DNA from: Stenopsyche tienmushanensis
Taxonomy: Eukaryota > Arthropoda > Insecta > Trichoptera > Stenopsychidae
Direction of reading: 5' to 3'
DNA: 64,000 bases
Assembly (NCBI GenBank): GCA_008973525.1
Contig: WACJ01000456.1
Span: 1-64,000, forward strand
The first letter of the stretch is position 1. Every line of letters starts with the position of its first letter. Below, one piece after another: positions 42,690 through 53,891 of this stretch. The translations under genes were made by a program, and so were the position numbers. Below the pieces are notes generated by a model. That model had not been told where the DNA came from. It saw only the letters and a list, made by a program, of their open reading frames with translations, and made no database searches.

Positions 42690-45542
42690 TTAGTCCCTAA
42701 CTCTTTGTCGGATTCGCGGTTTTTTCTTCTGAAGGAAGAGGCTGTATCTACTACCTGCGCTAAGAAGTACATGTTTGGGACGTTTAAAAAAGCATTTAGT
42801 GTACTTCGATAATTTATTTAGCGTCGCGTTTTTCATTAGCGGAAGGCTCGCGAAGAATTTACTTGCAAGTGATTTTATAGCGTCGTTGATAGGCGCTATT
42901 CCCAAGTCGTTATGAATGACCTTGGTTCGGGTATGCAACGGGGCGTTCGCAATTGACCTGAGGATGTTACCTTGCAGGCTTTGTAGGCGGGTGATGCCCT
43001 TACATGTGGCGTATCCCCAGATGGGGGCTCCATATAAAAGGATCGGGCGAATTATGGATTTATATATCAATAATTTGTTGTTTATTGATAGAGCACTACC
43101 TCTTTTAAGCAGGGGGTTGAGTTTGTTTTTGGCCGCTCGTGCTTTGCCAATTGCCCTTTTAAGGTGTTGAGTCCAATTTAGCTTTCGGTCTAAGATGAGT
43201 CCGAGATATGTGGTGGAGTATTTTCACGGAATGAAAACCCCGTTCATTTTTAACTGGGATTTCGGTACGGCTTTATGTTTCCGCCTTGAGAAGTAAATGT
43301 CCGTGCTTTTTGTGGGATTAATTTTAATCCCCCATTTGCTTGACCACTCTTCTAGACTGTTCAGGTAGTGCTGTAAGTTTTTCGCTATCACTTTCTCATT
43401 TATCGATTGTGATAGGATGGCGGTATCGTCTGCGTAAAGCGCTATTATTGTATTGCCTTTTGTGGGCTTTGGTATATCCGCTGTATAAATATTAAAAAGG
43501 GCCGGTGACAGGGTTGATCCCTGAGGGACCCCGGCCATTGCCGTTCTTTCAGTCGAGAGTGTGTGTTCGACTTTGACTCTGAATTTTCTGTCAGTTAAAA
43601 ATGAATTTATGATTTTAATCAGCGGTAGGGATACGCCTGCTGTGTGCATTTTTACTATTAAACCTGCGTGCCATACTTTTTCGAAAGCTTTGGAGATGTC
43701 CAAAAATACGGCACCTGTTGAATTATGGTGTTCGAAGCCATCGTGGACGAATTCGACGACTCGAAGAAGTTGGTGAACGGTGGAGTGTTTTTTGCGGAAC
43801 CCATGTTGTATATCCGGCACGATTTTAAGTTTATCGACCTCGCAGTCATGTCGGTGGAGGACGATTTTTTCAAAAAGCTTGCAGGGATTAGCCAAGAGGC
43901 TAATTGGCCTGAAGTTTGCAGGGTTTTTGAGACTCGCGTGCGGTTTCGGAATCATAATCGCGGTGGCTTTCCTCCACGGGGTAGGAAAGTGGTTGATTTT
44001 AAGCGTCGCGTTAAAAATTGATGCCAGAAGGGCTAGTGCCGGTTTGCTCAAGTTTTTAATAGCTTTGATGGAAATCGCATCTGGGCCGCTTGCTTTATTA
44101 TTTTTAAATCTTTTGATGATGTGTCTAATTTCTGCGGGCGACGTGAGCTCGAGGCGCTCCCCCGGGGGCGGAGGAGCCGTGGTGATGGCTGTTGCCGCTT
44201 CAGAGATAGCTGCTGAGCGGGATTCTCCGATCAACTCGACGTTTATGGAACATTGTTTTTCCAGGCTGTCGGCGAAGGCTTCTGCCTTGTCATCGGCGTC
44301 GTGACAGATTCCCCTGGTATCCGAGTCCAGGGGAGGTACGTACGTTTTACGTTTTCCCGTAAGTGCATTTATGGTTTTCCATAACGAGTTGTCCTCGGTG
44401 TGGAGGGACAGAAGGTGCTCCGTCCAACGGCTGTTGCTAAGCTCATTGAAGGCTCGCCTCACTCTTTTTTGGAGTCTATTGGCTTCCGTTTTGAGGATAG
44501 GGTCCCTCGTTTGGTGCCATCTTTTTTTGGCAAGATTTTTCTTTGCGATGAGCTCCCGGATTTCTTTAGGCACGGAGGGGTGATTTCGGGGATCGGGGTC
44601 TGACCGGATGATGGATGCTTGAAGAGACTCTTGGATATCAAATGTGAGGTCAGATATTGCCGCGTCAACTTCTTCGCTCGTTGTTGGAAATTTTGGGATT
44701 CGGAGTCTACGCGTGATTTCCGAGTGGTATTTGGCCCAGTCGGTTCTGATGGGCGGATTCGTGCGTCTTAGCGTCACGTTCGCTAGGTCAATTAAGACCG
44801 GGTTGTGGTCGGAGGAGAGCTCATCGAGGGACGCTAGAGACGTTTTAATGTACGTTGGGTTTTTCCATATCACGACGTCGATGAAGGAGCCCGTGCCGTT
44901 CGTTCTCCTGTAGAACGTCGGGTCGGTCGGAGCTCGGATGCTGAGGGCATGTGTCTCCACATAGTTGTGGAGAAATGTACCTCGGGGGTTTATTTTTCGG
45001 TCGCCCCAGGCGGCGTGCCGCCTCGCATTCAGGTCGCCCGCTAGCATCACGTTCGGGTGCGCGTTGAAAATTTTATCTAGATCTTCCGGATCGATTGTTA
45101 TTGAGGGTGAGCAGTATGCGGAGACCATCAGGGTCGAGCTCACTGCGTTGCCGATTTTGATCGCGGTTGCTTCTACAGATGTTAATTGTGGCAATGGTAT
45201 TAGACTGTGAATTATATTTCTTTTAATGTATATCGCGGTCCCGCCACCTCGACGGGCTGGTCGGTCATTTCGGTAACAGATATAATTCGGGATTTTACAG
45301 TTGACCGCTGGCTTTAGGTGGGTTTCACTGATTAGCGCGAGGTCGACATCGTACTCTTTTAAAAACGCGGTGAGCTCGCCTTTTTTGCTATTGACGCCGT
45401 TCGCATTCCATGCGATAATGCGAAGGGCGTCTCTTGAGGGGTTGAATGGATCGAAAGTTGATCTTACGGCTGAAATAGGTCTACGGATCGCGTGATTTGT
45501 ATCTATTTCGGTGTGTTAGTACGCGTGGTTTTTCGTCCTCTA
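42690..45542 (-). pseudogene. Family-F ORF2 of element F', one nonsense codon
   Basis: One continuous frame from the ORF1 stop (45540-45542) to 42690, interrupted only by TGA at 43224-43226, where element F has TGG (Trp). The endonuclease begins WNANGVN at 45410, with AGDLNARRHAAWG and SSDHNPVLI. The reverse transcriptase follows with KASGPDAIS, RPISLLANP, GAVFLDISKAFEKVWH, AGVPQGSTLSP and ALYADDTAIL, and then a C-terminal region. No ATG precedes the endonuclease in this frame; a TTG codon at 45194 lies inside the domain. F' is otherwise a nearly complete family member. Confidence 0.88.
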
Positions 45543-47252
45543 TGCGAAGAGGAGTGATTCGAGTTGAGCGGCATTGCTGCCGAGGTGCTCGATGAATTGT
45601 TCGAAACTGCCGGAGGATTTGTAGATACCGGCTACAGCGATGGCATGGCGAATTGCTGCCTTTTGACGATCTTGAGTGGGGGATATTCTTTCGGCCGGGC
45701 GCATGGCTGCGGCGTATGACGGTTGTTCTCTTGATGAAGCGCGATGGTTTGTGGGCGGTTGGCGCGGGGCCCGGGTTTCTCGCTCGTTGCTTTGTCGGAA
45801 AGCTTTGTTGTGCGGTATGCGTGGGTCGGTCGGGCGAGTGTTCGCGTTCGCTGTTCTTGGTGGTTGGGGTTCTCGTTCGCGGCGCGGTGCGGTTTGAGGC
45901 CTTGTTGTGGTTGGGAGGGACGGGAAGTGCGTCTCCGTGTCCACCTCGAAATTTGGGGTGTTAGTTGGGGGGTGCGGGCAGTGTTTTTTACCTCCGCGTT
46001 TTCTCCTTCTTTTCTCAGGATATGCTGGGCATTGGGTGTAATTTGCGGTGTGATCACCACCGCAGTTTGCACATGTGGGTGCGACGCCTCCGTCTTTTTG
46101 GAGGGAGCAATCTTTGGCCTCATGTTCACCGGCGCATTTGACGCAGCGCGGGGGGGCACGACAATGAATGGTGGAGTGTCCAAATCCTTGGCAGCGGTGG
46201 CATTGACCCACCCTGTTGCTTCGGTACGGTTTTACCGTAACCGAGAAGATCCCGACTTTTTTAATATCGTAGATGTCCAGGCCGTTTGGGTCTTTTCGGA
46301 CCTGGACGAGCATTTTGTTGGTTGGAATGCGCTGTGGGCCGTAGTGCATTCGCGTGACACCATGAATGGGGAGATTTTCCGCTAATTCTGCGGCGATCTG
46401 CTTGATCGGGAAGGCCGCCGGAATACCGGAGATTGTGACTTTAATTAACTTCTCGGTTTTTAGGCCGTAGAAGTGGTGACTAATTTTGTTATAGTCGAGG
46501 ATGTCGATGAGGCGTCTGTATTCGTCCACGGTTTTTGCTTGTATTTTTGCACCTTTGCCGAGGATGACCGCTTTATTGATTTTAATGTGGTTCTCACGGA
46601 TGAGTTGGTCCACAATGGCGATGTCCTCCGAGTCATTTATAATGACGGGAGGAACCTGAATGGCGTTTGTTTTTTGTGCTGCGGGTTGCGTTCCGCTTGT
46701 GGAGGCCGCTGTGACGGGGGTGGGTTGGGAGTCCCTTTGGGAGATCGTATGGGCCGCAGTTGCAGCGGATGCGGCAGTTGGTGGGCGGAAGGCGAGGGCT
46801 GGCCCGAAAGCTCCGTTTATTGCGGAGTTTGTTACGGCCTGAATGGTGTCGTTTTTTCGGCACGGGTTCCGTTTGGAAGTTTGTGGGCGAGGGTGTCTGG
46901 CGGGCGTTTTTCCGCGCGCGGGCCGGCTTTGAAGCCTTGTTGGATTTTGTAATTGGCTCGGCTTCTGCGTCGGACGCATTATGCTCCGAGTCGGAGGAGT
47001 AAGTAAAGATATTGCAGTTGATTGCGTCTGCAGGCATATTTTCCGCTTGAGAACGGGTTAGTGGAGTCAGTGACTCTTCAAGCATTAAGTAGCGGTTCCT
47101 GGTGGTAACCGCTGGTGGCCATTGTTTGTTGTTTGGGCGGGCATGAATCGTCGCTGTGGTTGTACTTGGTTCCGAAGTGGATGGTACGGGGGCGCACGGG
47201 GAGGGGGGTGGCATGTCGTTCGCGAATTTGTTGAGGACATTCGCGTCATGGG
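45540..47252 (-). pseudogene. Family-F ORF1 (gag) of element F', truncated and frameshifted
   Basis: The 5' part of the frame is missing, with sequence starting at about residue 250 of the F'' protein. A T-run indel near 46851-46856 shifts the frame between KKRHH and TNSAINGAF. The rest runs on: a PRE_C2HC-like region (KLIKVTISGIPAAFPIKQIA), then knuckles CHRCQGFGHSTIHC, CVKCAGEHEAKDC and CANCGGDHTANYTQC, then a basic, proline-rich tail ending ESLLFA. Role as for other jockey-type gags. The zinc-knuckle half is intact. Confidence 0.85.
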
Positions 47253-48092
47253 GCTCTGCGCGTGATTTCCGAGTGGTATTTGGCCCAGTCGGTTTTGATG
47301 GGCGGATTTGTGCGTCTTAGCGTCACGTTCGCTAGGTCAATTAAGACCGGGTTGTGGTCGGAGGAGAGCTCATCGAGGGACGCAATAGATGTCTGGATGT
47401 ACGTTGGATTTTTCCAAATCACAATGTCGATGAAGGAGCCCCTGCCGTTCGTGTTCCTGTAGAACGTCGGGTCGGATGGGGCTCTTATGCTGAGGGCCTT
47501 GTTCGCTGCGTAGTTGTTCAACCACGCGCCTCGGGGATTAATTTTTCGCCCGCCCCAGGCGACGTGTCTCGCGTTCAAGTCGCCCGCGAGCATCACATTA
47601 GGGTGAGTGTTGAAGATTTTGTCAAGGTCGTCCGGATCCATGTTGACTGCGGGTGAGCAGTATGCGGAAACCATCAGGGTCGAGCTTGCTGCGTTGCCGA
47701 TTTTAATCGCGGTTGCTTCTATGTTGTTTAATTGTGGCAATGGAATAAGACTGTGAATTATATTTCTTTTTATGTAAATCGCGGTCCCGCCACCTCGTCG
47801 GGCTGGTCGGTCGTTTCGATGGCAAATATAATTAGGAATTTTACAGTTGACCGCTGGCTTCAGGTGGGTTTCGCTGATTAGCGCGAGGTCGACATCGTAC
47901 TCTTTTAGAAACGCGGCAAGCTCGCCTTTTTTGCCATAGACGCCGTTCGCATTCCATGCGATAATGCGAATGGCGTCTCTTGCAGGATTGAACGGATCAA
48001 AATTCGTCCGTCGTGTGGCGGAATTAATTCTATTGTTAGTAATGTTCGTATCTATTTCGCTTTGTTGTTGTTCGCGGTGTTTCGTCCTCCTA
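47253..48092 (-). pseudogene. Family-F ORF2 of element F'': endonuclease N-terminal part
   Basis: The endonuclease frame follows the ORF1 stop: WNANGVYGKKGELAAF, SETHLKPAVNCKIPNY, RGGGTAIYIKR, AGDLNARHVAWGG and SSDHNPVLI. It then breaks at EITRR, where F' is inserted. No reverse transcriptase of F type follows. On the other side of F' the frame would continue in G sequence (RRASGVPWHF). As in F, no ATG precedes the domain. Confidence 0.85.
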
Positions 48093-50390
48093 AGTTTGGA
48101 GGAGTGCTTCGAGCATTGTGGCGTTTGCGCCTATGCTCTCGACGAATTGCTCCGCATTTCCGGAGTTTTTGTAGATGCCCGCTATGGCAATGGCGTGGCG
48201 GATGAGTGCGTTTTGTCGTTCTCTCTGGGCGGTGAGCTGCTCCGACTGGCGCATGATTTTCGCGTACGAGGTGTGCGATGAGTGCGATGATTGTTCACGG
48301 CGGGTGTCTCCTTGTTGTCTTTGATCGCGATTGTTTGTTGAGACACGGCGCGATGGCGAGTTGGGCGCGGTAGAGGATTCGCGGCGCGTATTTATTAAAT
48401 GTGAGAGCGCGTTGGGGGCTCTCGGGGGCCTTTGCTCTCTGGAGCGGTGTGAGTCCACCGGGGGACTTTGTGTGGATGGGAGGGATGGGAAGTGCACCTC
48501 CGCATCGACGTCGAAGTCCACGTTCGTGGTGGGTGGGCTTCGCTGGCGGTGTTTTTTGCCACCGCGTTTACGCCTTCTCTTCTCGGGCTATGCCGGGCAC
48601 TTTGTGTAATTCGCGGTGTGATCCGCTCCGCAGTTTGCGCAAGTAGGCGCGAAGGTGCCGTTTTTGTCGATAGTGCAGTCTTTAGCTGCGTGTTCTCCCG
48701 CGCATTTGACGCAGCGCTGGGGAGCTCGACAGTGGATGGAGGAGTGGCCGAATTGTTGGCAACGGTGGCATTGTCCCACTCTGTTGCTCCGGTAAGGTTT
48801 TATCGTGACCGAGAACATGCCGACTTTTTTGAGGTCGTAGATATCCGTGCCATTTGGGTCTTTCCGGACTTGGATTAACATTTTGTTTGTCGGAGTGCGC
48901 TCAGGGCCGAAATGCATTCTCGTGACCCCGTAGATAGGGAGTGTTTTCTCCAAGAACGCCGCGATCTGTTCCGCTGGATATGCCGCAGGAATGCCTGAGA
49001 TGACTACCTTGATTAATTTTTCGGTTTTCAGGCCGAAAAAGTGGTGGCTTATGCCTTGCTCGTCCAGGAGGTCGGTGAGGCGTCTGTAGTCCTCTATTGT
49101 TTGGGCTTGGATTTTGGCCCCTTTGCCGATTATGACGGCTTTTCTCACTGCGATGTGATGATCGCGGATAATGTCGTCCACTTGAATGATGTCCTCCGCA
49201 TCGTTGATAATGATGGGTGGAACATTAATGGCTGGCGTATTGGTTTGTGCGGGTTGAGTTCCGCTGGTGGGTGCGACCCGGGAGGTCGGAATATTTTTTG
49301 CCGCGGTGATGCGCGGGGAGCGGGGCGCGGGCGCCGGGCTGGTGGGTCCGTCGGGTGTGGGTTGACTCTCGGCGGTGGATCGTTTTTTGTGTGCCGGCTC
49401 GACTATGGGGCCGGATGGGGAGGTCGACTGGCGGGCTGTTTTGCGCGCGCGGGCGTGTTTCGGGCTTGCGACGGTCCATTTTTCTGTCTCTGGGTCGGCT
49501 TCCGTATCGGATGCTGATTTCTCGGTGTCCGATGCGTATGTTATTATATTGTAGTTTATCGCCTGGTCCGGCATAGCTTCTGCTTGCGTGCGTGTCTCTT
49601 GGGTCGTCGATTCTTCGAGGATGAAGCGGTGGTTATCCGAGAATAGTTCAAGACTCGGTCGCGGGTTTGGGCGAGGGGGCGATGAGTTTGTTGTCGCATC
49701 TGGTTGTGTCGTTGCGGGGGCGCACGAGGTGGGTGTAGATTGCTTGGATTTTGCTTTGCTTATGGGTATATTCGCGTCGTATATTTTGTTGGCGTGGGCC
49801 GAGAAGTAGGATTTGGCTTTTTTGGCCATATGTCGCGGGCGGGGCGCGGGGTTGGCGTACGCGGGTGACGGCGCGGTCGCGGAGGTAGTAGGGGTCGATG
49901 GGTTGATCGAAGATAGTGGCCATGCATCACTTACCTTTGAGAATCTTTCTAGGGTGGCGGCAAGGTTGGCTTCGATGAGGTCCGCTTCCTTTGTAGCGTC
50001 GAGCTCCAGGATTGTCTCGTTCATCCTTTGCTGCAGCTCGCTGGTGCCTTTTTGGATGCTCTGTATTGTTTTTTTCGCTGTTTTCCTCCACGACGTTAGT
50101 GGCGAGGTGGGGAGTGGTCCGGCTTCATCCGAGGAGTGGTCCTCTGATTCTTCTTCTTGCTCAGAGTTGGCGGCTTTACGGGGTGATCTTTCTTGCAGTC
50201 GCCTGCGGAGATAATTAATTTGAGAGCGGGCTCTTGCCAGCTCTTCGTCCCTCAACTTGACTTGTGTCGAGATGAAGGACACGTTCTGGGGGCCCGCTCC
50301 ATTGTCGCGGAGACGTCTCTCGATCACATGGTGCGAGACGAGGTCCGTGGGGCGTCGGGGCTTTCTAGGGCGGTTGTTGGGTTGGCGCAT
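48090..50390 (-). pseudogene. Family-F ORF1 (gag) of element F'', one amber codon
   Basis: From the ATG at 50390 (MRQPNNRPRKPRR; the frame is open to 50495) this long gag runs 766 codons with a single TAG at 48588-48590, where element F has a Tyr codon. Order: a basic start; a heptad-rich segment (LRDEELARARSQINYLRRRL) and another around SIQKGTSELQQRMNETILEL; a Ser/Pro/Thr-rich middle; a PRE_C2HC-like region (KLIKVVISGIPAAYPAEQIA); three knuckles (CHRCQQFGHSSIHC, CVKCAGEHAAKDC, CANCGADHTANYTKC); and an Arg/Ser/Pro-rich tail ending LEALLQT. It is about 240 codons longer than the family I gag. Its stop overlaps ORF2 in the +1 frame. Confidence 0.87.
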
Positions 50391-50600
50391 CGCGCCACAG
50401 CCGCGGCGTAGCCGCCGGCAGCGGTAGAAGTCCCCTTTTCTTTGTTCGGGGCCAGGTAGCGTCGCCTCGGTATATATATGAGCTGTTGTTTCCAAATTAG
50501 AATTTTTAGCCTGTGACTATTGATTCTTGTCTTGTTTGTTGTGTAAGTTGTTGGGGTGTAGCAACTTGTAATGAACATACCTTTTTTTAGGTATCTGATT
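50391..50600 (-). promoter_or_regulatory. 5' region of element F''
   Basis: Short leader between the 3' hairpin of element H and the F'' ATG. It contains a TATATATA tract (about 50471-50479) and a G-type hairpin-like motif CATACCTTTTTTTAGGTATC (50577-50596). No spacer DNA separates it clearly from element H. Confidence 0.35.
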
Positions 50601-50608
50601 GTATAAAA

Positions 50609-51001
50609 CTACGAGAGTTGATCTCGTAGCCGGCCCTGCCCTTTTACACACCACAGCATTCGCTTTTTCAGACCAAAGGAAAATCAGGGAAAACCCGGTC
50701 GTGGTGGTGATCATCTCGTGATCGGCGTTCTCGTCGGTTGATGACGGCCGCGTTTGTGCTTATGCATCTTTTCGTTTTTGTACCATCGCCTCCCCGCTAC
50801 GCCCGTGTACTTACCAGCGCAGCTATGTACACACTAGGCAACCACAACGTGACGTCTCAGTCGGGCGATGTTGACCATATTTTTTGTCGATTAGGACTAT
50901 ATTTTTTGTCTCTTTTATATATTTTTTTTGACTATATTTTTTGTCGAATGGGACTATTTTTTTTGTCTCCTTAATATGTTATTGTGACTAAATTTTTTGT
51001 C
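50609..51001 (-). mobile_element. Element H 3' end: terminal hairpin, 3' module and GAC...GTC blocks
   Basis: Five GAC...TTTTTTGTC blocks (50873-51001), the 260-bp module, and a terminal hairpin with arms CTACGAG and CTCGTAG around ATCAACT (50609-50629). Same order and extent as in elements D and E. Confidence 0.85.
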
Positions 51002-51091
51002 AAGGCTGATTATTTTTTTTTTTTTTCTCGCCTATGTGGTTTAATGTTAGTGGGAATGTACTACTGTGATAGAGGATTGTTGATTTTAAAG

Positions 51092-51742
51092 TTAGTCTAT
51101 CGGGCGGTGATAATGGTAGGAGTATGGCTTTTGGTTCGCCCGGAGTTTCCTCCTGGCGAACTTCATGCCGAGGATACCTTTCGGTCTGGGGTGCCAACTA
51201 GCTCTATACAGGGATAGGGAATTGATTGAAGGATTTTCTACTTTAGCGAGATTCGCGAAGAATCTCGTGGAGAGTCGGTGGATGTGGGATCGGAGTGAGG
51301 GAATCCTTGCGTCTTCTCCCAGCTGCTTGTTTGTCACGTACCATGGGGCGTTGAAAGCATTTCTTACTGCAATGCTTTGGATGGTTTGAAGTTTGTTTAG
51401 GTTGACGGTGTTGCACCAGACTGGTGCCGCATACGTCATGATGGGGCGGATGTAGGATTTGTAGATGAGTAGTTTGTTCCTTGCGGACATTCCACTTCTT
51501 CTACAGGTCATGGGATGGAGCATTGCGGCAGCTCCTCTCGCCTTCTTCGCGACATGTGTTCTGTGCGCTTTCCAATTGAGCCTTGGATCGAATGTTAGGC
51601 CTAAATATTTGGCTTTTTGCACCCAGGGAAACGAGATGTTATTGAATTTGAGTTTAGTTGTTCTGAATTTACCGCGAAGTATTGCCCTGTTGTGGAACAT
51701 TATGGCTTTACATTTAGCCGAATTGATTTTAATTCTCCATTT
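51092..51742 (-). pseudogene. Element H: ORF2 C-terminal remnant
   Basis: Resumes at KIKINSAKCKAIMFHNRAIL, just downstream of the reverse-transcriptase catalytic site in E. It continues through NISFPWVQKAKYLGLTFDPR, LLIYKSYIRPIMTYAAPVW and SWHPRPKGILGMKF to the end of ORF2. The sequence upstream of the junction at about 51742 is endonuclease, so about 2 kb coding for the rest of the endonuclease and nearly all of the reverse transcriptase, including its Asp-Asp box, is missing. Confidence 0.87.
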
Positions 51743-52027
51743 TCATTCCAGGGTTCTGTTAGTGTGATGCGAAGTGTAGTTTAAAATGCGAGGAGGGGTT
51801 TGTTTTACGAATGTCTCCCCGACAAGGATTATATCCACCTCGTGATCTGCCGCGAATTGGGCCAACTCGCCCACTTTACCCCTGAGACCGTTCGCGTTCC
51901 ATGCCGCAAGGCGCAGCGTGGAGGGATGATGGTGAGGATTTCTGGTCGTGTCTCTATTGAATATGGATTTGCTGGGGGGGGGGGGGGGGGAACATCTGAG
52001 ATAACATGTTGGGTAACAATAGTGCAA
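51743..52027 (-). pseudogene. Element H: ORF2 endonuclease N-terminal remnant
   Basis: Encodes LRLAAWNANGLRGKVGELAQ, EVDIILVGETFVKQTPPRIL and NYTSHHTNRT, then stops at the deletion junction. The catalytic Asp and SDH motifs of the endonuclease are gone. A run of 14 G on the plus strand (about 51975-51988) lies just upstream, encoding a proline run. Confidence 0.87.
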
Positions 52028-52048
52028 TCTGTTGCGTTAGGTGGGATA

Positions 52049-53797
52049 TTAGATCGGATCCAAAGTTTGGTTGTGGTGCAAGTGCGGGGGCGGGGGGCGG
52101 TGCCCATGGGTTGATCGAAGATGCCTGCGGGGCGGGTGCGGGGGCCTGTGCCCATGGGTTGATCGCTGGTGCCTGCGGGGCGGGTGCGGGGGCCGTTGCC
52201 CATGGGTTGATCGGATGTACCGCCGGAGCCGTGGGAACCTCTGCGGGAGGTTCGTGGGGGTTCGGCCGTTTCTTCGGCTGGCCGGAAGAGAAGGAAAGTT
52301 CCTACCTGTCATTTCCGGCGCATGCTGGGAGTTTTGTGTGGTTGTTGTTCTCGATCGGTCGCCGTTCCTGGTAGCTAGTACCGCCGCTCTGGAGATCCGC
52401 ATCTGCTTCGGGAAGGCCGGGCACATGTGGTAATTCGCCGGGTGGCTCCCTCCGCAATTTGCGCAGGTTGCTGGCGTGTCTCTAGTTTTGCCGCATTCCT
52501 TCGTGTCGTGCTGGCCTGCGCATTTTACGCATCGGTAGTTGACTGTGCAGTTTCTTGATGCATGGTGGAAGCCCTGGCACCTGAAACATTGGCCTCCGCG
52601 AGCCTTCCTTTTCAGGGGCTCGACGGAGATGTGGAGGTCAAGAAGTGATTTGAGTTTGTAGATTTCCTTGTTTATCTCGTCTTTGGCGAGATGCACAAGG
52701 AAAAGTGGGATCGGGAACCTTTCCATTCCTTTCATTTGCGCCACATGTTCTGGCACGAGTTGGTGGTCCTCCAGCGCCAGTTTGATCGACTCGACCGGCG
52801 TGGATACGTGTAGTCCTCTGATGACTACTCTTATCTTCTTGTCCTCCGGTAGGTCGAAGGTGTGTCCTTGGATGTTCATCTCTCTGATCATCCTCGCTGC
52901 CGCACGGAAGTCGTCACTTGTTTTGAAGGATATTTTGACATCCTCCGTGCCTTTGATGGTGGCGTCGACTATTTTGATTGCTCGTTGTTTCATCTGCGAG
53001 ATGATGTGCGAGTAGCTTGCACTGTACTTGATGTAGATCGGTGGTGGGGCTCTGGGTAGCCCTGAAGCGTTCCTCGATGCTGTTGGTTGTTGAGACGTTG
53101 TTGTAGTTACGTTTCTTTCGCTGCGTTGGGGTTGGCTTCCGTTGGGTTGGGATAGGCTTCCGCTGAGTTGAGATTGAGATTGACTTCCCGGCTGCGTGAT
53201 TTGTGGTTGTTGATGTGTTGCGTTGGTCACATTATTATTTTTTTTCTTTGTGCGACTGTGTTTTACTGCTTCCCAGTCGTCCGTGTTGATGTTGGTTGGG
53301 GGCTCGACCTGCGAATAAGAGGGGGAATTTGAAATGTTGTTTTTTGAGGTTTTCTGTACCAGTTTGTTCTTCTTTTGTTTGTTTTTCTTCGTAGAAGGAT
53401 TATTGACTCTGGTGGTGGAGTTGGCATCGGATTGGTTGTCTTCATCCGTGTTTGAGGTGCTCTCGTTCTCCTCGTCAGCTGCCTCTGAGTCGGAATCCGC
53501 GGGTCGAGATTCGGGTGTGGGCGGCGCAGTGCTGTTGTACGTTGCATCGGCCACAGCAATAGCGGCCTTGAGGTCGTCGATTGCTGAGTATTGGGTGTCG
53601 ATGACCATATTGGCGTGCGTCGCCTCGGTAGGGCTCGCGTCGCGTGGCGGCGCGGAGCAGGTAGAGAGAGCGGAGCAGCGGGAGCGGCTCCAAATATTCG
53701 ACCGCTCAGACCGGGGTCCAAGGGCTGAATGTGGGGCGCGACTTAGGAGCTGTTTTCCATTGTTGAGGGTCATGGTCCGTGACCAGCGTCGCCTCAT
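52049..53797 (-). CDS. Element H: ORF1 (gag), essentially complete with zinc knuckles
   Basis: Open frame of 582 codons from the ATG at 53797; a second ATG at residue 64 (MVIDTQYSAIDDLKAAI) is a plausible alternative start. After a Ser/Asn/Gln-rich part come PRAPPPIYIKYSASYSHIIS, a PRE_C2HC-like region (KIRVVIRGLHVSTPVESIKL) and three knuckles: CFRCQGFHHASRNC, CVKCAGQHDTKEC and CANCGGSHPANYHMC. Near 52220-52250 the frame appears shifted. The E-like C-terminus continues in another frame (51829-52203) as three copies of a 45-bp unit encoding INPWA-(A/Q/P)APAPQ, followed by LLPNMLSQMF. This element keeps gag but has lost reverse transcriptase, a HeT-A-like arrangement. It would need ORF2 in trans. 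Confidence 0.82.
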   Translation of the reverse strand: MRRRWSRTMTLNNGKQLLSRAPHSALGPRSERSNIWSRSRCSALSTCSAPPRDASPTEATHANMVIDTQYSAIDDLKAAIAVADATYNSTAPPTPESRPADSDSEAADEENESTSNTDEDNQSDANSTTRVNNPSTKKNKQKKNKLVQKTSKNNISNSPSYSQVEPPTNINTDDWEAVKHSRTKKKNNNVTNATHQQPQITQPGSQSQSQLSGSLSQPNGSQPQRSERNVTTTTSQQPTASRNASGLPRAPPPIYIKYSASYSHIISQMKQRAIKIVDATIKGTEDVKISFKTSDDFRAAARMIREMNIQGHTFDLPEDKKIRVVIRGLHVSTPVESIKLALEDHQLVPEHVAQMKGMERFPIPLFLVHLAKDEINKEIYKLKSLLDLHISVEPLKRKARGGQCFRCQGFHHASRNCTVNYRCVKCAGQHDTKECGKTRDTPATCANCGGSHPANYHMCPAFPKQMRISRAAVLATRNGDRSRTTTTQNSQHAPEMTGRNFPSLPASRRNGRTPTNLPQRFPRLRRYIRSTHGQRPPHPPRRHQRSTHGHRPPHPPRRHLRSTHGHRPPPPHLHHNQTLDPI

Positions 53798-53891
53798 CTT
53801 GATATGATTTGATTTGTTGGGTATTAGCTAATTGATATTCGATTTCCACTTCTGACGGCGTCGACGATTTTTCAAATTTAAAAAAGAGAAA

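Larger units (their letters stand above)
41865..47252 (-). mobile_element. Element F': family-F non-LTR retrotransposon, 5'-truncated, with target duplication
   Basis: The insertion lies between two copies of GCTCTGCG (41857-41864 and 47253-47260), an 8-bp target duplication. Its 3' end carries a short (AGT)n tail (plus-strand GACTACTACTACTAAC) instead of poly(A), as does element F at 59448. The 3' UTR is about 800 bp. The 5' end is truncated inside ORF1, at the region equivalent to KIYDANIP of F''. It is inserted into an F''/G chimeric element. Confidence 0.82.
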
